This document shows positions 1 through 8,021 of a stretch of 64,000 bases of DNA, in pieces. A program made the translations under genes and the position numbers. Below the pieces are notes generated by a model, which was given only the letters and a program-made list of their open reading frames with translations, was not told the origin of the DNA and did no database searches. The stretch lies in assembly GCF_001050015.1 (NCBI RefSeq), contig NZ_CVTB01000280.1, positions 1-64,000 of the forward strand, written 5' to 3'. The DNA comes from Mycolicibacterium malmesburyense (GTDB lineage Bacteria > Actinomycetota > Actinomycetes > Mycobacteriales > Mycobacteriaceae). Each line of letters begins with the position of its first letter. The stretch's first letter is position 1.

Positions 1-101
1 ACGACGGCGGCGAGTATCGGTGCCACCGTCGCGAGCGCGAACCCGCCGGCGATCGTGAGCCGTCGTCCGATACAGAATCTCGTCACCGCTGACATCCTCA
101 T
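1..101 (-). CDS. N-terminus of a probable exported protein (cut by window edge)
   Basis: Only the first 33 codons are present, starting at ATG (position 101) and running off the left edge. The peptide has a basic start with two arginines at residues 13-14, then a hydrophobic run rich in Ala, Gly and Val, which fits a signal peptide. The mature protein is outside the window, so no function can be given. It belongs to the chromosome left of the tRNA-linked element. Confidence 0.55.
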   Translation of the reverse strand, partial: MRMSAVTRFCIGRRLTIAGGFALATVAPILAAV

Positions 102-221
102 GCCTTTCCTAGTGGAACGACCTGCACGTCGACATTATCTTGATCTTGCGTCGGGTGCGCCAGGTCGGGCTGCGCGACAATCGTGCGCGGTAGCGTGCTC
201 ATCGGCACGCTGACAGCGGCG

Positions 222-263
222 GCCCCCATAGCCCAATTGGCAGAGGCAGCGGACTTAAAATCC
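222..263 (+). repeat. Left attachment site (attL): truncated 5' part of a tRNA gene
   Basis: These 42 bases are identical to 25952-25993, the 5' part of the intact tRNA, and include the acceptor 5' strand, the D arm and the anticodon arm up to TAAAATCC. Identity stops at 264 (TCTGAAC here, GCACAGT at the right end). A tRNA cut in or just after the anticodon arm and repeated beside a tyrosine integrase is the expected scar of site-specific integration. No complete tRNA can be formed here. Confidence 0.9.
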
Positions 264-913
264 TCTGAACTGGGCGTTTGTTGTGTTGGGAAGTGGCGGT
301 AGCCGCCGGAAGAACCGTATCTAGCTGCGGATTTTGTGTTGGCTGCGTTGGCGGTCATCGAAATCGGACGAGAGCACTGCGGTACTCACTGCGGTATTTC
401 CCTGGTCATACTTCGTGCGAGAATTTAACTAGCCGCGCGCCACTCGAGATCGGGAAAGACGTCCGCTGGACATGGACGAACTGGACTCGGAGGCTAGGAG
501 TTCTCATGTGGCCCCGAGGATGACCGCATTCGCAACAACTCTCGGGTGACTGAGGACGGTCGAGTGGCTGCGCAGCGCGTGGAGGCTTCGCTCCTGGCAC
601 CCGGCGATGGTGTCTACGGACGAACTGACGCTTGGTTTCGCCTCCGCACCCGCATCCACAGGCGTTCACGGCGTTGTCGTCCCACCTCCCATCGCTCTGC
701 GGTGCCTTTAGCGATCGCGCGAGCGGATTCTATTAGAGAGGTACGACCAAATCGCGCCCAACTGAGGCCGCCTGCTGCTGTCGCGCATAGTCGGCCTTTG
801 TAGGGAACGCCAGGAAACTGTCGTGCGTTCTGTCGCACCTCTGTGCGATCCTGTATGGCTGCCCACCAGAAGGGAGCCACACACGATGTGAAAGATCGAA
901 GAAAGGCACGCAT
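264..913. other. Left-end noncoding region of the element
   Basis: No reading frame here looks like a gene: the open frames are short, overlap one another on both strands and have no good ribosome-binding sites. The first 135 bases hold the attL junction and two tandem arm-type repeats (375-398). The rest, to the gene at 914, shows nothing I can name. Confidence 0.6.
375..398 (+). repeat. Two tandem 12-bp arm-type sites (left arm)
   Basis: CACTGCGGTACT (375-386) is followed directly by CACTGCGGTATT (387-398). The same motif in the same orientation occurs at 25877-25899 near the right end and at 24701-24710 before the integrase gene. Direct repeats about 0.1 kb either side of the core are typical of arm sites bound by the N-terminal domain of a tyrosine integrase. 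The binding role is inferred. Confidence 0.65.
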
Positions 914-2305
914 GTGGAGGCCGACGAGCAGGAAGAGATAGAGCGAGTACGAGAGTGGATCGGCCGGCTTGAAGCCTTCGCCTCTGCACTTGACGACATC
1001 GAAGGCAACAGCGCCACTGATTTCGCCAACGACGTGCTTGAGGCAATGCAGTCCGTGGTGATGCCGCACGTGGCCCCGGCACGGGTTCCGTCAATGCTGC
1101 TGGCGTTGGAGGCCGCGAGCACGGTGACCTGGGCAACGACAACCGTGATCATGGACTGGGCGGACACACCTGACGTTCGGGATCGTTACACACGGGACAC
1201 CGCGCAGCGGCTCGTGAAGGACGCGCTGGATCGCGTGCTCTCGAACTGCACGCGTTGGTTTTCCGACGGCCTACCTTCCGAGGAGGAAGTGAAGCAACGT
1301 ATCTCGACCGCGGCGAAGGACATGCGAGACGCGCAGGAACTGCTTGGCAAGCGCAATGCAGAGCATGACGCGCAAGACGCAGAAGCTGCGGCAGACCCCT
1401 ACGGCGCGATCCTGGTTCACCTGGACCCCAGCCGATCTGCTGATGCTCCAATCTTCGAGAAGGTGTGTTCCTTGACTGAGGACGAAGATGAGCGTTATCG
1501 CGATGCATACGAACAACTTCGGCGCATGATCGACAGCGAACTATTGCAGCACATCTCGGACGAGAGCGACCGGCTCTGCGACGTGGTGATGGCGCTGCTG
1601 ACTGACCTGCGGTACAACCGGATTCCAATCTTCGATGAGGATGCTTGGGACGAACACAGGCGCAAGGTGCGGTCCGCGTTGATCTCATTTACTGCCGCGC
1701 TGTACAGCCACAGGGAGCAGACGGTCAGGACGGCCAAGAAGACCCTCAATCGCGGTCCTGAGGTCCAGGCGGTCGAGAAATTGTTTGACGAGCTGCGCAA
1801 GACGTCGTTCGAGTACGGCTGGCTGGAAGAACTGCGTGGCGCGCTGCAGCACGGCGACATCAACGCCTTTAAGTGGGGCTTCGGGGCATCGATGAACGAA
1901 GAACCGGTGGCGAACGTGTACATGAGTCGGGAGTTCATGCTCGACTTCACGCGCAACTCGTCGCAGAAGAAGTGGTTGAAGCGTCGGGAACTGGAAGACA
2001 TGGATTCTGATCCGAGCGTGTTGGACATGATCAAGGCAATTCAGCCGCTCATGGGACCGCTTCAGGAGAAGCTTGACACGATTCTGTACCCGAACGTGGC
2101 GGATGATGTTGCGACCGTTCGCGAACTGTTGAGCCGCTACCCGCACCCGAACGGAGTGCATGCGCTGCAGGACGGTCCTGGCTTCACGCGTCGCAAGATG
2201 TGTCCGCCCATGAGCCCACTCGCCCCGCGCGTGCTGTCCTTCGTCGCTTCGTACGAACCTGACGACGTGGGTGCCAGTGATGCAGGTGACGGGACAGCGA
2301 CCTGA
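914..2305 (+). CDS. Unknown 463-aa soluble protein
   Basis: GTG start, with GAAAGG about 8 nt upstream. The protein is hydrophilic, rich in Asp, Glu and Arg, without a signal peptide or membrane segment. It reads as mostly helical: charged stretches with regular Leu/Ala spacing around residues 1-40, 100-140 and 180-330. A more ordered block with Trp, Phe and Tyr (about 290-345) is followed by a Pro/Gly-rich tail. I recognise no family or catalytic motif. It is the only gene in a 2.2-kb segment between attL and a decayed copy of the left attachment end at 2461, which makes it likely cargo. Defence or abortive infection is one guess from position only. Confidence 0.75.
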   Translation: MEADEQEEIERVREWIGRLEAFASALDDIEGNSATDFANDVLEAMQSVVMPHVAPARVPSMLLALEAASTVTWATTTVIMDWADTPDVRDRYTRDTAQRLVKDALDRVLSNCTRWFSDGLPSEEEVKQRISTAAKDMRDAQELLGKRNAEHDAQDAEAAADPYGAILVHLDPSRSADAPIFEKVCSLTEDEDERYRDAYEQLRRMIDSELLQHISDESDRLCDVVMALLTDLRYNRIPIFDEDAWDEHRRKVRSALISFTAALYSHREQTVRTAKKTLNRGPEVQAVEKLFDELRKTSFEYGWLEELRGALQHGDINAFKWGFGASMNEEPVANVYMSREFMLDFTRNSSQKKWLKRRELEDMDSDPSVLDMIKAIQPLMGPLQEKLDTILYPNVADDVATVRELLSRYPHPNGVHALQDGPGFTRRKMCPPMSPLAPRVLSFVASYEPDDVGASDAGDGTAT

Positions 2306-2460
2306 CAGCAGCGCGGCAGCAATCCGGCTGCCTGCGACAACGAGACAGCACCGGCTACAGTGCCCGTTCTCGGAGCCGTACCCCACCGCTGAACTGGATA
2401 TTGACGGCCCTGTTGGATCGCGACGAAGCGTCGTAGAAACCCTAATCAGGCAGGGTATTC

Positions 2461-2493
2461 GGGCTTAGAAGTTCCTGAACTGGGCGTTTGTTG
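2461..2493 (+). repeat. Relic of the left attachment core and element terminus
   Basis: CTGAACTGGGCGTTTGTTG at 2475-2493 is identical to 265-283, the first bases of the element after attL. Just before it, GGGCTTAGAA (2461-2470) differs from the anticodon-arm core GGACTTAAAA (251-260) by two bases. This looks like a degenerate second attL, as left by tandem integration or internal accretion. It no longer resembles a tRNA upstream of that point. Confidence 0.65.
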
Positions 2494-2555
2494 AGAATCG
2501 CTTCGCGCAGAATGCAGTATTGGCTGCGTTGGCCGGCGTCGGGGCCGAGTGAAAC

Positions 2556-2638
2556 GACTGCGGTACCGCCTGGCTTGGCTCAGGGGTGTGTAGCCGGCGA
2601 CTGCCGCGCTGCAAACGGTTCTATCCGGTACCGCAGTT
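2556..2638. repeat. Inverted pair of arm-like motifs
   Basis: GACTGCGGTACC at 2556-2567 and its near reverse complement GGTACCGCAGTT at 2627-2638 face each other across 59 bp. The first sits at the place where the arm sites lie relative to the core in the intact left end. They are probably integrase arm sites of the relic attachment region. Confidence 0.5.
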
Positions 2639-2762
2639 TCGGTTCCATGTATCGGTTACCTCTCCCCGAACCGGACCGCTACGACGGTGAGCCACTAGGC
2701 GTCATTGAAGCCCGGGCCAGGCCGGAATCGGCGGGACAGTCGCACAGCCCGCGACTGGGTGT

Positions 2763-3209
2763 CTAGCTAATCGGCCTGATGTGATCACGTATGTACTCCA
2801 CGCGGGCGGTGATCGCTGAATCGTGCGATTTTCGCCTCAACCGAAGCTCCCACAGCACGAACACCGGAACAACGAGTAGGACCACCGCGGCGGCGACCCA
2901 GCTGCCCGTCCGGTGCCAAGCCCACGCAGCAACCAAGGCCTCGACCGGCGTCAGCATTTGCCAAAGGTCTCTCCTCCCCGCGGCGCGTATCTGCTGCTCA
3001 GCAGACAGAAGCATGACGCGTTCTTCGACGTAGAAGGCGAGCATTCGTCGAGCCTCAGAGTCCCCCGGCAACTTCTCCAGCAGGTCGAGGTCGCGTGCGA
3101 TGCCATCCCGGAGGTCTCGGCGGTCCTTGCGCGCCGCGAGGTAGGCGGCAGCGATCGTCGCGAGACCGGCGATCAGCGCCACGCTGAGAGGGACGACCCA
3201 CTTCTCCAT
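2763..3209 (-). CDS. Small membrane protein, unknown function (148 aa)
   Basis: Start taken at the ATG at 3209 (protein begins MEKWVVPLSVALIAG); a longer frame runs upstream into the toxin gene and is unlikely. There is an N-terminal membrane helix (about residues 4-24), a charged cytoplasmic stretch with many Arg, Asp and Glu (25-85), and a second hydrophobic segment (about 100-125) ending in Arg-rich residues. It lies divergently beside the toxin-antitoxin genes. No known family recognised. Confidence 0.65.
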   Translation of the reverse strand: MEKWVVPLSVALIAGLATIAAAYLAARKDRRDLRDGIARDLDLLEKLPGDSEARRMLAFYVEERVMLLSAEQQIRAAGRRDLWQMLTPVEALVAAWAWHRTGSWVAAAVVLLVVPVFVLWELRLRRKSHDSAITARVEYIRDHIRPIS

Positions 3210-3309
3210 GGGGCAAGTATCTACGGTTGGGGCGCCAACCTTGGCTAAGCATGGCCGCAACACCTGACGGGGAGAATGCCTGCGCGCGCCCTCTGGGTCG
3301 TCGCCTCTG

Positions 3310-3675
3310 ATGGGCATAATGTCTCCAGTACGTGCGTTAGACTGTAACGAGATCGGTGACATCCACTTGGAAGTGCAGTACGAACACAAGAAGCTTAAGA
3401 AGCTGTGCACAGACGAGCGGGAAATGAAGAAGAAGCGCTCTGACATCGCGGGGAAGCTGCGGCTGCGGATCAAAGCGCTGGAGACAGCGAAGTCTGTTGG
3501 CGAGCTGTCCACTCACGACCCGCTGGGGGAATGGCACCAGCTCAGCGCTGACCGGGACGGTCAGTGGGCGGGAAAGCTCAGCGGCAACTACCGCCTTGTG
3601 ATTCGTCCACACGACGCAACTGAGCCGTGGAACTCGGTGACCGTAACCGTGATCGAAATCGACGACTACCACTGA
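3310..3675 (+). CDS. higB: HigB/RelE-like toxin
   Basis: A small basic protein of the RelE/HigB fold, which in studied members cleaves mRNA on the ribosome. The C-terminal part carries the usual pattern of this family: a Leu-rich helical region with Lys/Arg, then HQLSADRDGQWAGKLSGNYR and a final beta strand ending EIDDYH. The first ATG is at 3310 (121 aa). TTG at 3367 would give 102 aa, closer to family length, so the start is uncertain. The stop is 11 nt before the antitoxin gene, the toxin-first order typical of higBA. Confidence 0.8.
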   Translation: MGIMSPVRALDCNEIGDIHLEVQYEHKKLKKLCTDEREMKKKRSDIAGKLRLRIKALETAKSVGELSTHDPLGEWHQLSADRDGQWAGKLSGNYRLVIRPHDATEPWNSVTVTVIEIDDYH

Positions 3676-3686
3676 GAGGAGAAGCC

Positions 3687-4787
3687 ATGACTGCGACCAA
3701 CTACGCCGTTGCTCCAGGTGAATACCTGGAGGAGTGGATAAACGAGCACGGCTTGTCTCAGCAGCGCGTCGCCGAGCAGCTGGGGTGTAGCCGCAAGCAG
3801 GTCAACGAGATCGTCAACGGGCGCGCACCGATCACTAGCGATACCGCGGTTCGCTTGGAGCGCGTCGTCGGCATCCCGGCCGACTCATGGCTCCGCTACG
3901 AAGCCGCATATCGCGCTGACCTTGCACGGATCGCCGATGAAGAGAACCTAGCGGCGCACGCAGACGAGATCGATCCGGGCGCAGTGACCTACCTTCGAAG
4001 TTTGGGCGCGACTAAGGCGACACGGAAGTCACCTGGGTCTCTGGTATCGGATTTCCTGGCCTTCCACCGCTGCGGTACTTGGGATGCCTACATTCATCTG
4101 CATGAGACCGCATCCACGGGCGACTATGCGCTCGCCGCTCTGAAGGAGTCCGGCGACGCCAAGATCGACGCGACGGTGCTATCGACGTGGTTACGCGCAG
4201 CAGAGCTCGCCGAGCCGTTTGAACGTGGGCGGCGCTACGTCTACGACCCAGACCGGCTGAGAAAGGCGCTTCCACAGCTGCGAGCTCGAGCAGCCGAACC
4301 CGGCGCCACGATGCTTCGCGACATCGCGAACATGCTTGCCGATGTCGGAGTCGTCTTCATGGTGGTCGACCCGCCCAAGAAGTTCCCGCTGCATGGCATG
4401 ACGCGTTGGATCGACAAGCGAGTACCTGTGATTCAACAGACCGGGCGGTGGGGCAAAGATGGCTTCGTCATCTGGGCGTTGTTTCACGAACTCGGCCACG
4501 TGCTGAACGACCCCCGCGGAGAGATGCATCTGGAGTACAAGACGGAGAAGAAACGCAACAGCGAAGCGGAGAAATCCGCCAACAAGTTCGCGATGGACGT
4601 CTTGTTCGGCGAGACCGGGATCAAGCCGTTCGAGGGACTGACGCGCGATCGCGACATCGAGACCGTTGCGAGACAGCTAGGTGTCTCGCCAGGTGTGGCC
4701 GTTCACCAGATGCACCGACGCAGACTGCTCGATTACCGGTTCGGGAACAAACTCTGTGTCGACCTCGCTGGAACCTTCACGGCATAG
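3687..4787 (+). CDS. higA: HigA-type antitoxin fused to an ImmA/IrrE metallopeptidase domain
   Basis: 366 aa from the ATG at 3687, preceded by AGAGGAG. Residues about 8-65 form an XRE/HigA helix-turn-helix (HGLSQQRVAEQLGCSRKQVN), expected to bind its own promoter and neutralise the toxin. Residues about 200-340 form an ImmA/IrrE peptidase domain with the zinc motif HELGH at 267-271 and a downstream NSEAEKSANKFA helix supplying the third ligand. Such fusions occur in mobile-element toxin systems and in phage-type repressor control. The toxin gene is immediately upstream, so the two form an operon. What the peptidase cuts is unknown. Confidence 0.85.
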   Translation: MTATNYAVAPGEYLEEWINEHGLSQQRVAEQLGCSRKQVNEIVNGRAPITSDTAVRLERVVGIPADSWLRYEAAYRADLARIADEENLAAHADEIDPGAVTYLRSLGATKATRKSPGSLVSDFLAFHRCGTWDAYIHLHETASTGDYALAALKESGDAKIDATVLSTWLRAAELAEPFERGRRYVYDPDRLRKALPQLRARAAEPGATMLRDIANMLADVGVVFMVVDPPKKFPLHGMTRWIDKRVPVIQQTGRWGKDGFVIWALFHELGHVLNDPRGEMHLEYKTEKKRNSEAEKSANKFAMDVLFGETGIKPFEGLTRDRDIETVARQLGVSPGVAVHQMHRRRLLDYRFGNKLCVDLAGTFTA

Positions 4788-4894
4788 ATAGCGGCTTGGT
4801 GCATCGTCACCCGGGACCACGCGGGAATTCGCCCGCAAACTTGGGATGATGCGGCTGTGACTGTTGTCCTCTCGGGCCACGGTTTTGGATACGA

Positions 4895-5388
4895 ATGAAT
4901 CCACCGAAAAGCACCACCAGCACCGACGCCAACGGGCTGCGGTGGAAGCAGACCCTCGACGGCAAAATCGAGCGGGTGCTATCCACCACCGCGGTGCCCG
5001 CACCCCGCACAGCTGACAGCGTGCAACCCTATTCGCAGATTCAGACCATTACCCCGGAGGAAGCCAAAGCCCATCGATTTGGTGGGCCAGACGTTCCCGA
5101 TTTCGGCGACGAGGAGAGTGGCGATTCTGCTGAGACTGAAACGGCAGCAAGGAACATCGTCAACGACTGGACTCCCGTCAAACGCATCGGCGCCCCGATC
5201 GTCGAGCCGCACCACTCCGATCCGAAATTGCTGGCGATCGAAATCGGCTACGCTCCGGACGCGCCCCAACCTTGGTACCAGTACTTCAGGGACGGGCTCC
5301 GCGCAGCCGGCATCCGCTCGAACCAGAGTCATTCGCAGGGTCCGTACCAGTCCTCGACCTTCGAAGCTGCGAGATCTGCTCTGCCGCT
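4895..5388 (+). pseudogene. 5' part of an unknown gene split by the IS21-family insertion
   Basis: ATG start at 4895. The frame runs 165 codons to the insertion point; inside the IS it reads only a few residues to a stop at 5404. Removing the IS and one copy of the 5-bp CCGCT duplication joins this part in frame to 7549-7782, giving a 240-aa protein. This half is acidic, with a Pro/Gly-rich middle and a stretch IEIGYAPDAPQPWYQYFRDG that suggests a folded unit. No family recognised. Confidence 0.8.
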
Positions 5389-5440
5389 TGTTGACGACGG
5401 TTGAAAGTCCGGCCAGTCGCGACGGTTGAAAAGTAGGCCA
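5389..5440 (+). repeat. Left terminal inverted repeat of the IS21-family element
   Basis: The first 12 bases (TGTTGACGACGG) and the last 22 are perfectly repeated, inverted, at 7497-7548. Seven mismatches lie in the middle. Each end contains two ACGGTTGAAA-like subrepeats, the usual transposase-binding layout of IS21 ends. Confidence 0.9.
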
Positions 5441-5458
5441 CCCGATCAGATTGGATGG

Positions 5459-6700
5459 GTGATCTCCTTGGAAGACTGGGCGTTGATCCGGCATCTTCAC
5501 CGCAGTGAGGGTTTGTCGCAGCGGGCCATCGCGCGGCAACTCGGCATCGCACGTGACACCGTGGCCGGTGCGCTGGCCTGCGATGGGCCACCGAAGTACG
5601 AGCGGGCCTCGTCGCCGTCGGCGATCGACGCCGTGGAGCCCGGGATTCGGGCCTTGTTATCGACGTATCCGCAGCTGCCGGCGACGGTGCTCGCTGAGCG
5701 GGTCGGCTGGACGGGTTCGATCTCGTGGTTTCGGGAGCGGGTCCGGGCGATCCGCCCGGAGTATCTGCCCGCCGATCCGGTCGACCGGCTGGCGCATCCG
5801 CCGGGGCGGGTGGTGCAGTGCGACCTGTGGTTCCCGGCACCCAGGATCGCGGTCGGGTTCGGCCAGGAGGCGATGCTGCCGGTGTTGGTGATGGTGGCCG
5901 CGTTCTCCCGGTTCATCGCCGCGGTGATGCTGCCCTCACGTCAGACGATGGATTTGGTGGCCGGGATGTGGCAGCTGCTCTCGGGCAGTTTCGCTGCGAT
6001 ACCGCATGAGTTGTGGTGGGACAACGAGGCCGGGATAGGACGCCGGGGTCGGTTGACCGATCCGGTCACCGCGCTGATGGGTACGCTGGGTTCGCGGCTG
6101 GTGCAGCTCAAACCCTATGATCCCGAATCCAAGGGGATGGTCGAGCGAGCCAACCGGTACTTGGAGACCTCATTTTTGCCCGGGCGCAGCTTCACCTCAC
6201 CCGATGACTTCAATGATCAACTGGGGCAATGGCTTCCGGTCGCGAACAGGCGTCGGGTGCGGGTACTGGATGGTCGTCCGGTCGACTTCCTCGACGCCGA
6301 CCGTGCCCAGATGCTGGCACTGCCACCGGTGTCGCCGACCGTCGAGACAGTGACTTCGGTGCGGCTGGGACGCGACTACTACGTGCGGGTGGCCGGCAAC
6401 GACTACTCCGTCGATCCGAATGCGATCGGCCAACTCGTCGACGTGAGCACCACCTTGACTCAGGTGAGAGTGAGTAGGGCCGGGCGCCTGTTGGCGACCC
6501 ATGGCCGCTGTTGGGCGGCGCGACAAACCCTGACCGACCCGGCCCACGTTGCGACCGCCGCGGCGTTGCGTCACCAGTTCCAAGCCGGCCCGCCGTCGGT
6601 GGTCGGTGATCAGCTGGTGCGCGACCTGAGCGACTACGACCGTGCTTTCGGTGTCGACTTCACCACTGCCGCAGTCACGTCCAGTGATGAGGTGGCCTGA
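5459..6700 (+). CDS. istA: IS21-family transposase IstA
   Basis: 413 aa from the GTG at 5459 (MISLEDWALIRHLHRSEGLS); a longer frame from TTG at 5426 would start inside the terminal repeat and is less likely. The N-terminal helix-turn-helix (LSQRAIARQLGIARDTV) binds the ends. The DDE catalytic core has QCDLWF (first Asp), the WWDNEAG region (second) and ESKGMVERANRYLE (Glu). A beta-rich C-terminal domain follows. It catalyses strand transfer together with IstB, whose gene begins 2 nt after this stop. Confidence 0.93.
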   Translation: MISLEDWALIRHLHRSEGLSQRAIARQLGIARDTVAGALACDGPPKYERASSPSAIDAVEPGIRALLSTYPQLPATVLAERVGWTGSISWFRERVRAIRPEYLPADPVDRLAHPPGRVVQCDLWFPAPRIAVGFGQEAMLPVLVMVAAFSRFIAAVMLPSRQTMDLVAGMWQLLSGSFAAIPHELWWDNEAGIGRRGRLTDPVTALMGTLGSRLVQLKPYDPESKGMVERANRYLETSFLPGRSFTSPDDFNDQLGQWLPVANRRRVRVLDGRPVDFLDADRAQMLALPPVSPTVETVTSVRLGRDYYVRVAGNDYSVDPNAIGQLVDVSTTLTQVRVSRAGRLLATHGRCWAARQTLTDPAHVATAAALRHQFQAGPPSVVGDQLVRDLSDYDRAFGVDFTTAAVTSSDEVA

Positions 6701-6702
6701 GC

Positions 6703-7485
6703 ATGGCCGAGGATCCGATGAAGGCCGTCCTGCACTACGCGCAAGCGCTCAAAGCGCCACGTATCCGCGACTCGGCCGCCCGACTGGCCGCCCAAGCCCG
6801 TGATGCCAGCTGGACTCACGAAGAGTATCTCGCGGCGGTGCTTTCCCGGGAGGTCGCCGCGCGTGAAGCCTCCGGTGCGGCGACCCGTATCCGCTCGGCA
6901 GGGTTTCCGACCCGCAAGTCGTTGGAGGACTTCAACTTCGATCACCAACCCGCTCTCAACCGGGACATGATCGCCCACCTGGGCACCGGCGCGTTCCTGG
7001 CCAAGACCCGCAACATTGTGCTGTTGGGGCCGCCGGGCACCGGCAAGACCCACCTGGCCATCGGGTTGGCCATCAAAGCCGCCCAGACCGGGCACCGCAT
7101 CGCATTCGCTACCGCGGTGGACTGGGTCGCCCGACTCAAGGCCGCCCACAATGCCGGGCGACTACCCGCCGAGCTGGCCAAGCTGCGCCGGATCGGGCTG
7201 CTCGTCGTCGACGAGGTCGGCTACATCCCCTTCGAGCAGGACGCCGCGAACCTGTTCTTCCAACTGGTCTCCAGCCGCTACGAACACGCCTCGCTGATCC
7301 TGACCTCAAACCTGCCCTTCGCCCGTTGGGGCGACGTATTCGGCGACCAAGTCGTCGCGGCCGCGATGATCGACCGCATCGTGCACCACGCCGACGTCCT
7401 GACCCTCAAAGGTTCCAGCTACAGGCTCAAGGACACTGGGATCGACACCTTGCCCTCCGCCAGAGCCGACAACACGGCACAATAA
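6703..7485 (+). CDS. istB: IS21-family helper ATPase IstB
   Basis: 260 aa AAA+ ATPase related to DnaC. Walker A GPPGTGKT is at 109-116 and Walker B LLVVDEVGYIPF at about 166-177, with sensor residues in LILTSNLPF. It selects target DNA and activates IstA. The start ATG lies 2 nt after the istA stop, so the two are translationally coupled. It appears intact. Confidence 0.93.
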   Translation: MAEDPMKAVLHYAQALKAPRIRDSAARLAAQARDASWTHEEYLAAVLSREVAAREASGAATRIRSAGFPTRKSLEDFNFDHQPALNRDMIAHLGTGAFLAKTRNIVLLGPPGTGKTHLAIGLAIKAAQTGHRIAFATAVDWVARLKAAHNAGRLPAELAKLRRIGLLVVDEVGYIPFEQDAANLFFQLVSSRYEHASLILTSNLPFARWGDVFGDQVVAAAMIDRIVHHADVLTLKGSSYRLKDTGIDTLPSARADNTAQ

Positions 7486-7496
7486 CCACGACCACG

Positions 7497-7548
7497 TGGC
7501 CTACTTTTCAACCGTCGCTTCTGGCCTAGTTTTCGACCGTCGTCAACA
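7497..7548 (-). repeat. Right terminal inverted repeat of the IS21-family element
   Basis: Reverse complement begins TGTTGACGACGG and ends AAAAGTAGGCCA, matching 5389-5440 with seven central mismatches. It is followed directly by the second CCGCT target copy. Confidence 0.9.
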
Positions 7549-7782
7549 CCGCTCGTCATCGAGGGGTTCGATGCAGCCGTCAAGTCCGCGAACGAGCGAT
7601 TCGAGACGGAGCACTTAGTACGGCTCCGTGAGCGTTTAGCCAAGCTGGATGCGGCGCTGGATGCTGCGAATGCACGGCAGGGCGAGCTCGATAATCTGGC
7701 CGAGCACTTCAGAGAACCCGGTCGGTTGCCATGGGATCAGCGCGACTTAACCCACCCGGGCGATGACGACAACCACGAGTAG
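7549..7782 (+). pseudogene. 3' part of the gene split by the IS21-family insertion
   Basis: Continues the frame of 4895-5388 after one CCGCT copy, reading PLVIEGFDAAVKSANERFE and ending at TAG 7780-7782. The 77 residues are helical and charged, with Leu/Ala heptad-like spacing (LVRLRERLAKLDAALDAA), so a C-terminal coiled coil is likely. There is no start signal of its own. The perfect frame match supports a recent insertion into an intact gene. Confidence 0.8.
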
Positions 7783-7950
7783 CCCGTTTGAGGTGTTTCG
7801 ACCTGCGGGGAACTGGGTGTCGCGAGAAGATTTTCAACCGGTCCATCCCTCGCCAACCTCGCGGCTCTTGCCGCGAAACTACTACGCCGTTGTGAAGGTG
7901 TTTCCGAACTTCGTCCGTCGATAGCCGACGGATCTTACTGGCGCAGGGGT

Positions 7951-7973
7951 CGTATTCATTCGGGGTGAATACG
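7951..7973. terminator. Inverted repeat between the split gene and mmpL
   Basis: CGTATTCA and TGAATACG form an 8-bp perfect stem with a 7-nt loop, 49 nt beyond the mmpL stop on the minus strand. A second small hairpin (CGCGG/CCGCG near 7860) lies further on. There is no U-tract, which is common in actinobacteria. A terminator role is inferred from position. Confidence 0.4.
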
Positions 7974-8021
7974 CCCTCACGCTGGTCGGCATGTAGCGCC
8001 GGGTATTGCTCTGTTCGCTTC

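Larger units (their letters stand above)
2306..2762. other. Noncoding region with a decayed left attachment end
   Basis: No credible gene. Positions 2461-2567 resemble 251-386 at attL: the core-like GGGCTTAGAA, an exact 19-bp match, then TTGGCTGCGTTGGC and an ACTGCGGTACC arm-like motif, in the same order with similar spacing. An inverted arm-like motif follows at 2627-2638. Confidence 0.6.
5389..7548 (+). mobile_element. IS21-family insertion sequence, 2160 bp
   Basis: Complete element carrying istA and istB, with 52-bp imperfect terminal inverted repeats (about 45 of 52 matches) that begin TGTTGACGACGG, and a 5-bp target duplication CCGCT at 5384-5388 and 7549-7553. Family assignment rests on the two-gene DDE transposase plus AAA+ helper arrangement, the long multi-part ends and the short target repeat. 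Both genes are open, so it may still move. Confidence 0.93.

Noticed and set aside
614..1167. Several long open frames on the minus strand around the start of the 463-aa gene
   Set aside because: They overlap each other and the plus-strand gene, lack ribosome-binding sites and show skewed, low-complexity composition typical of antisense frames in high-GC DNA.
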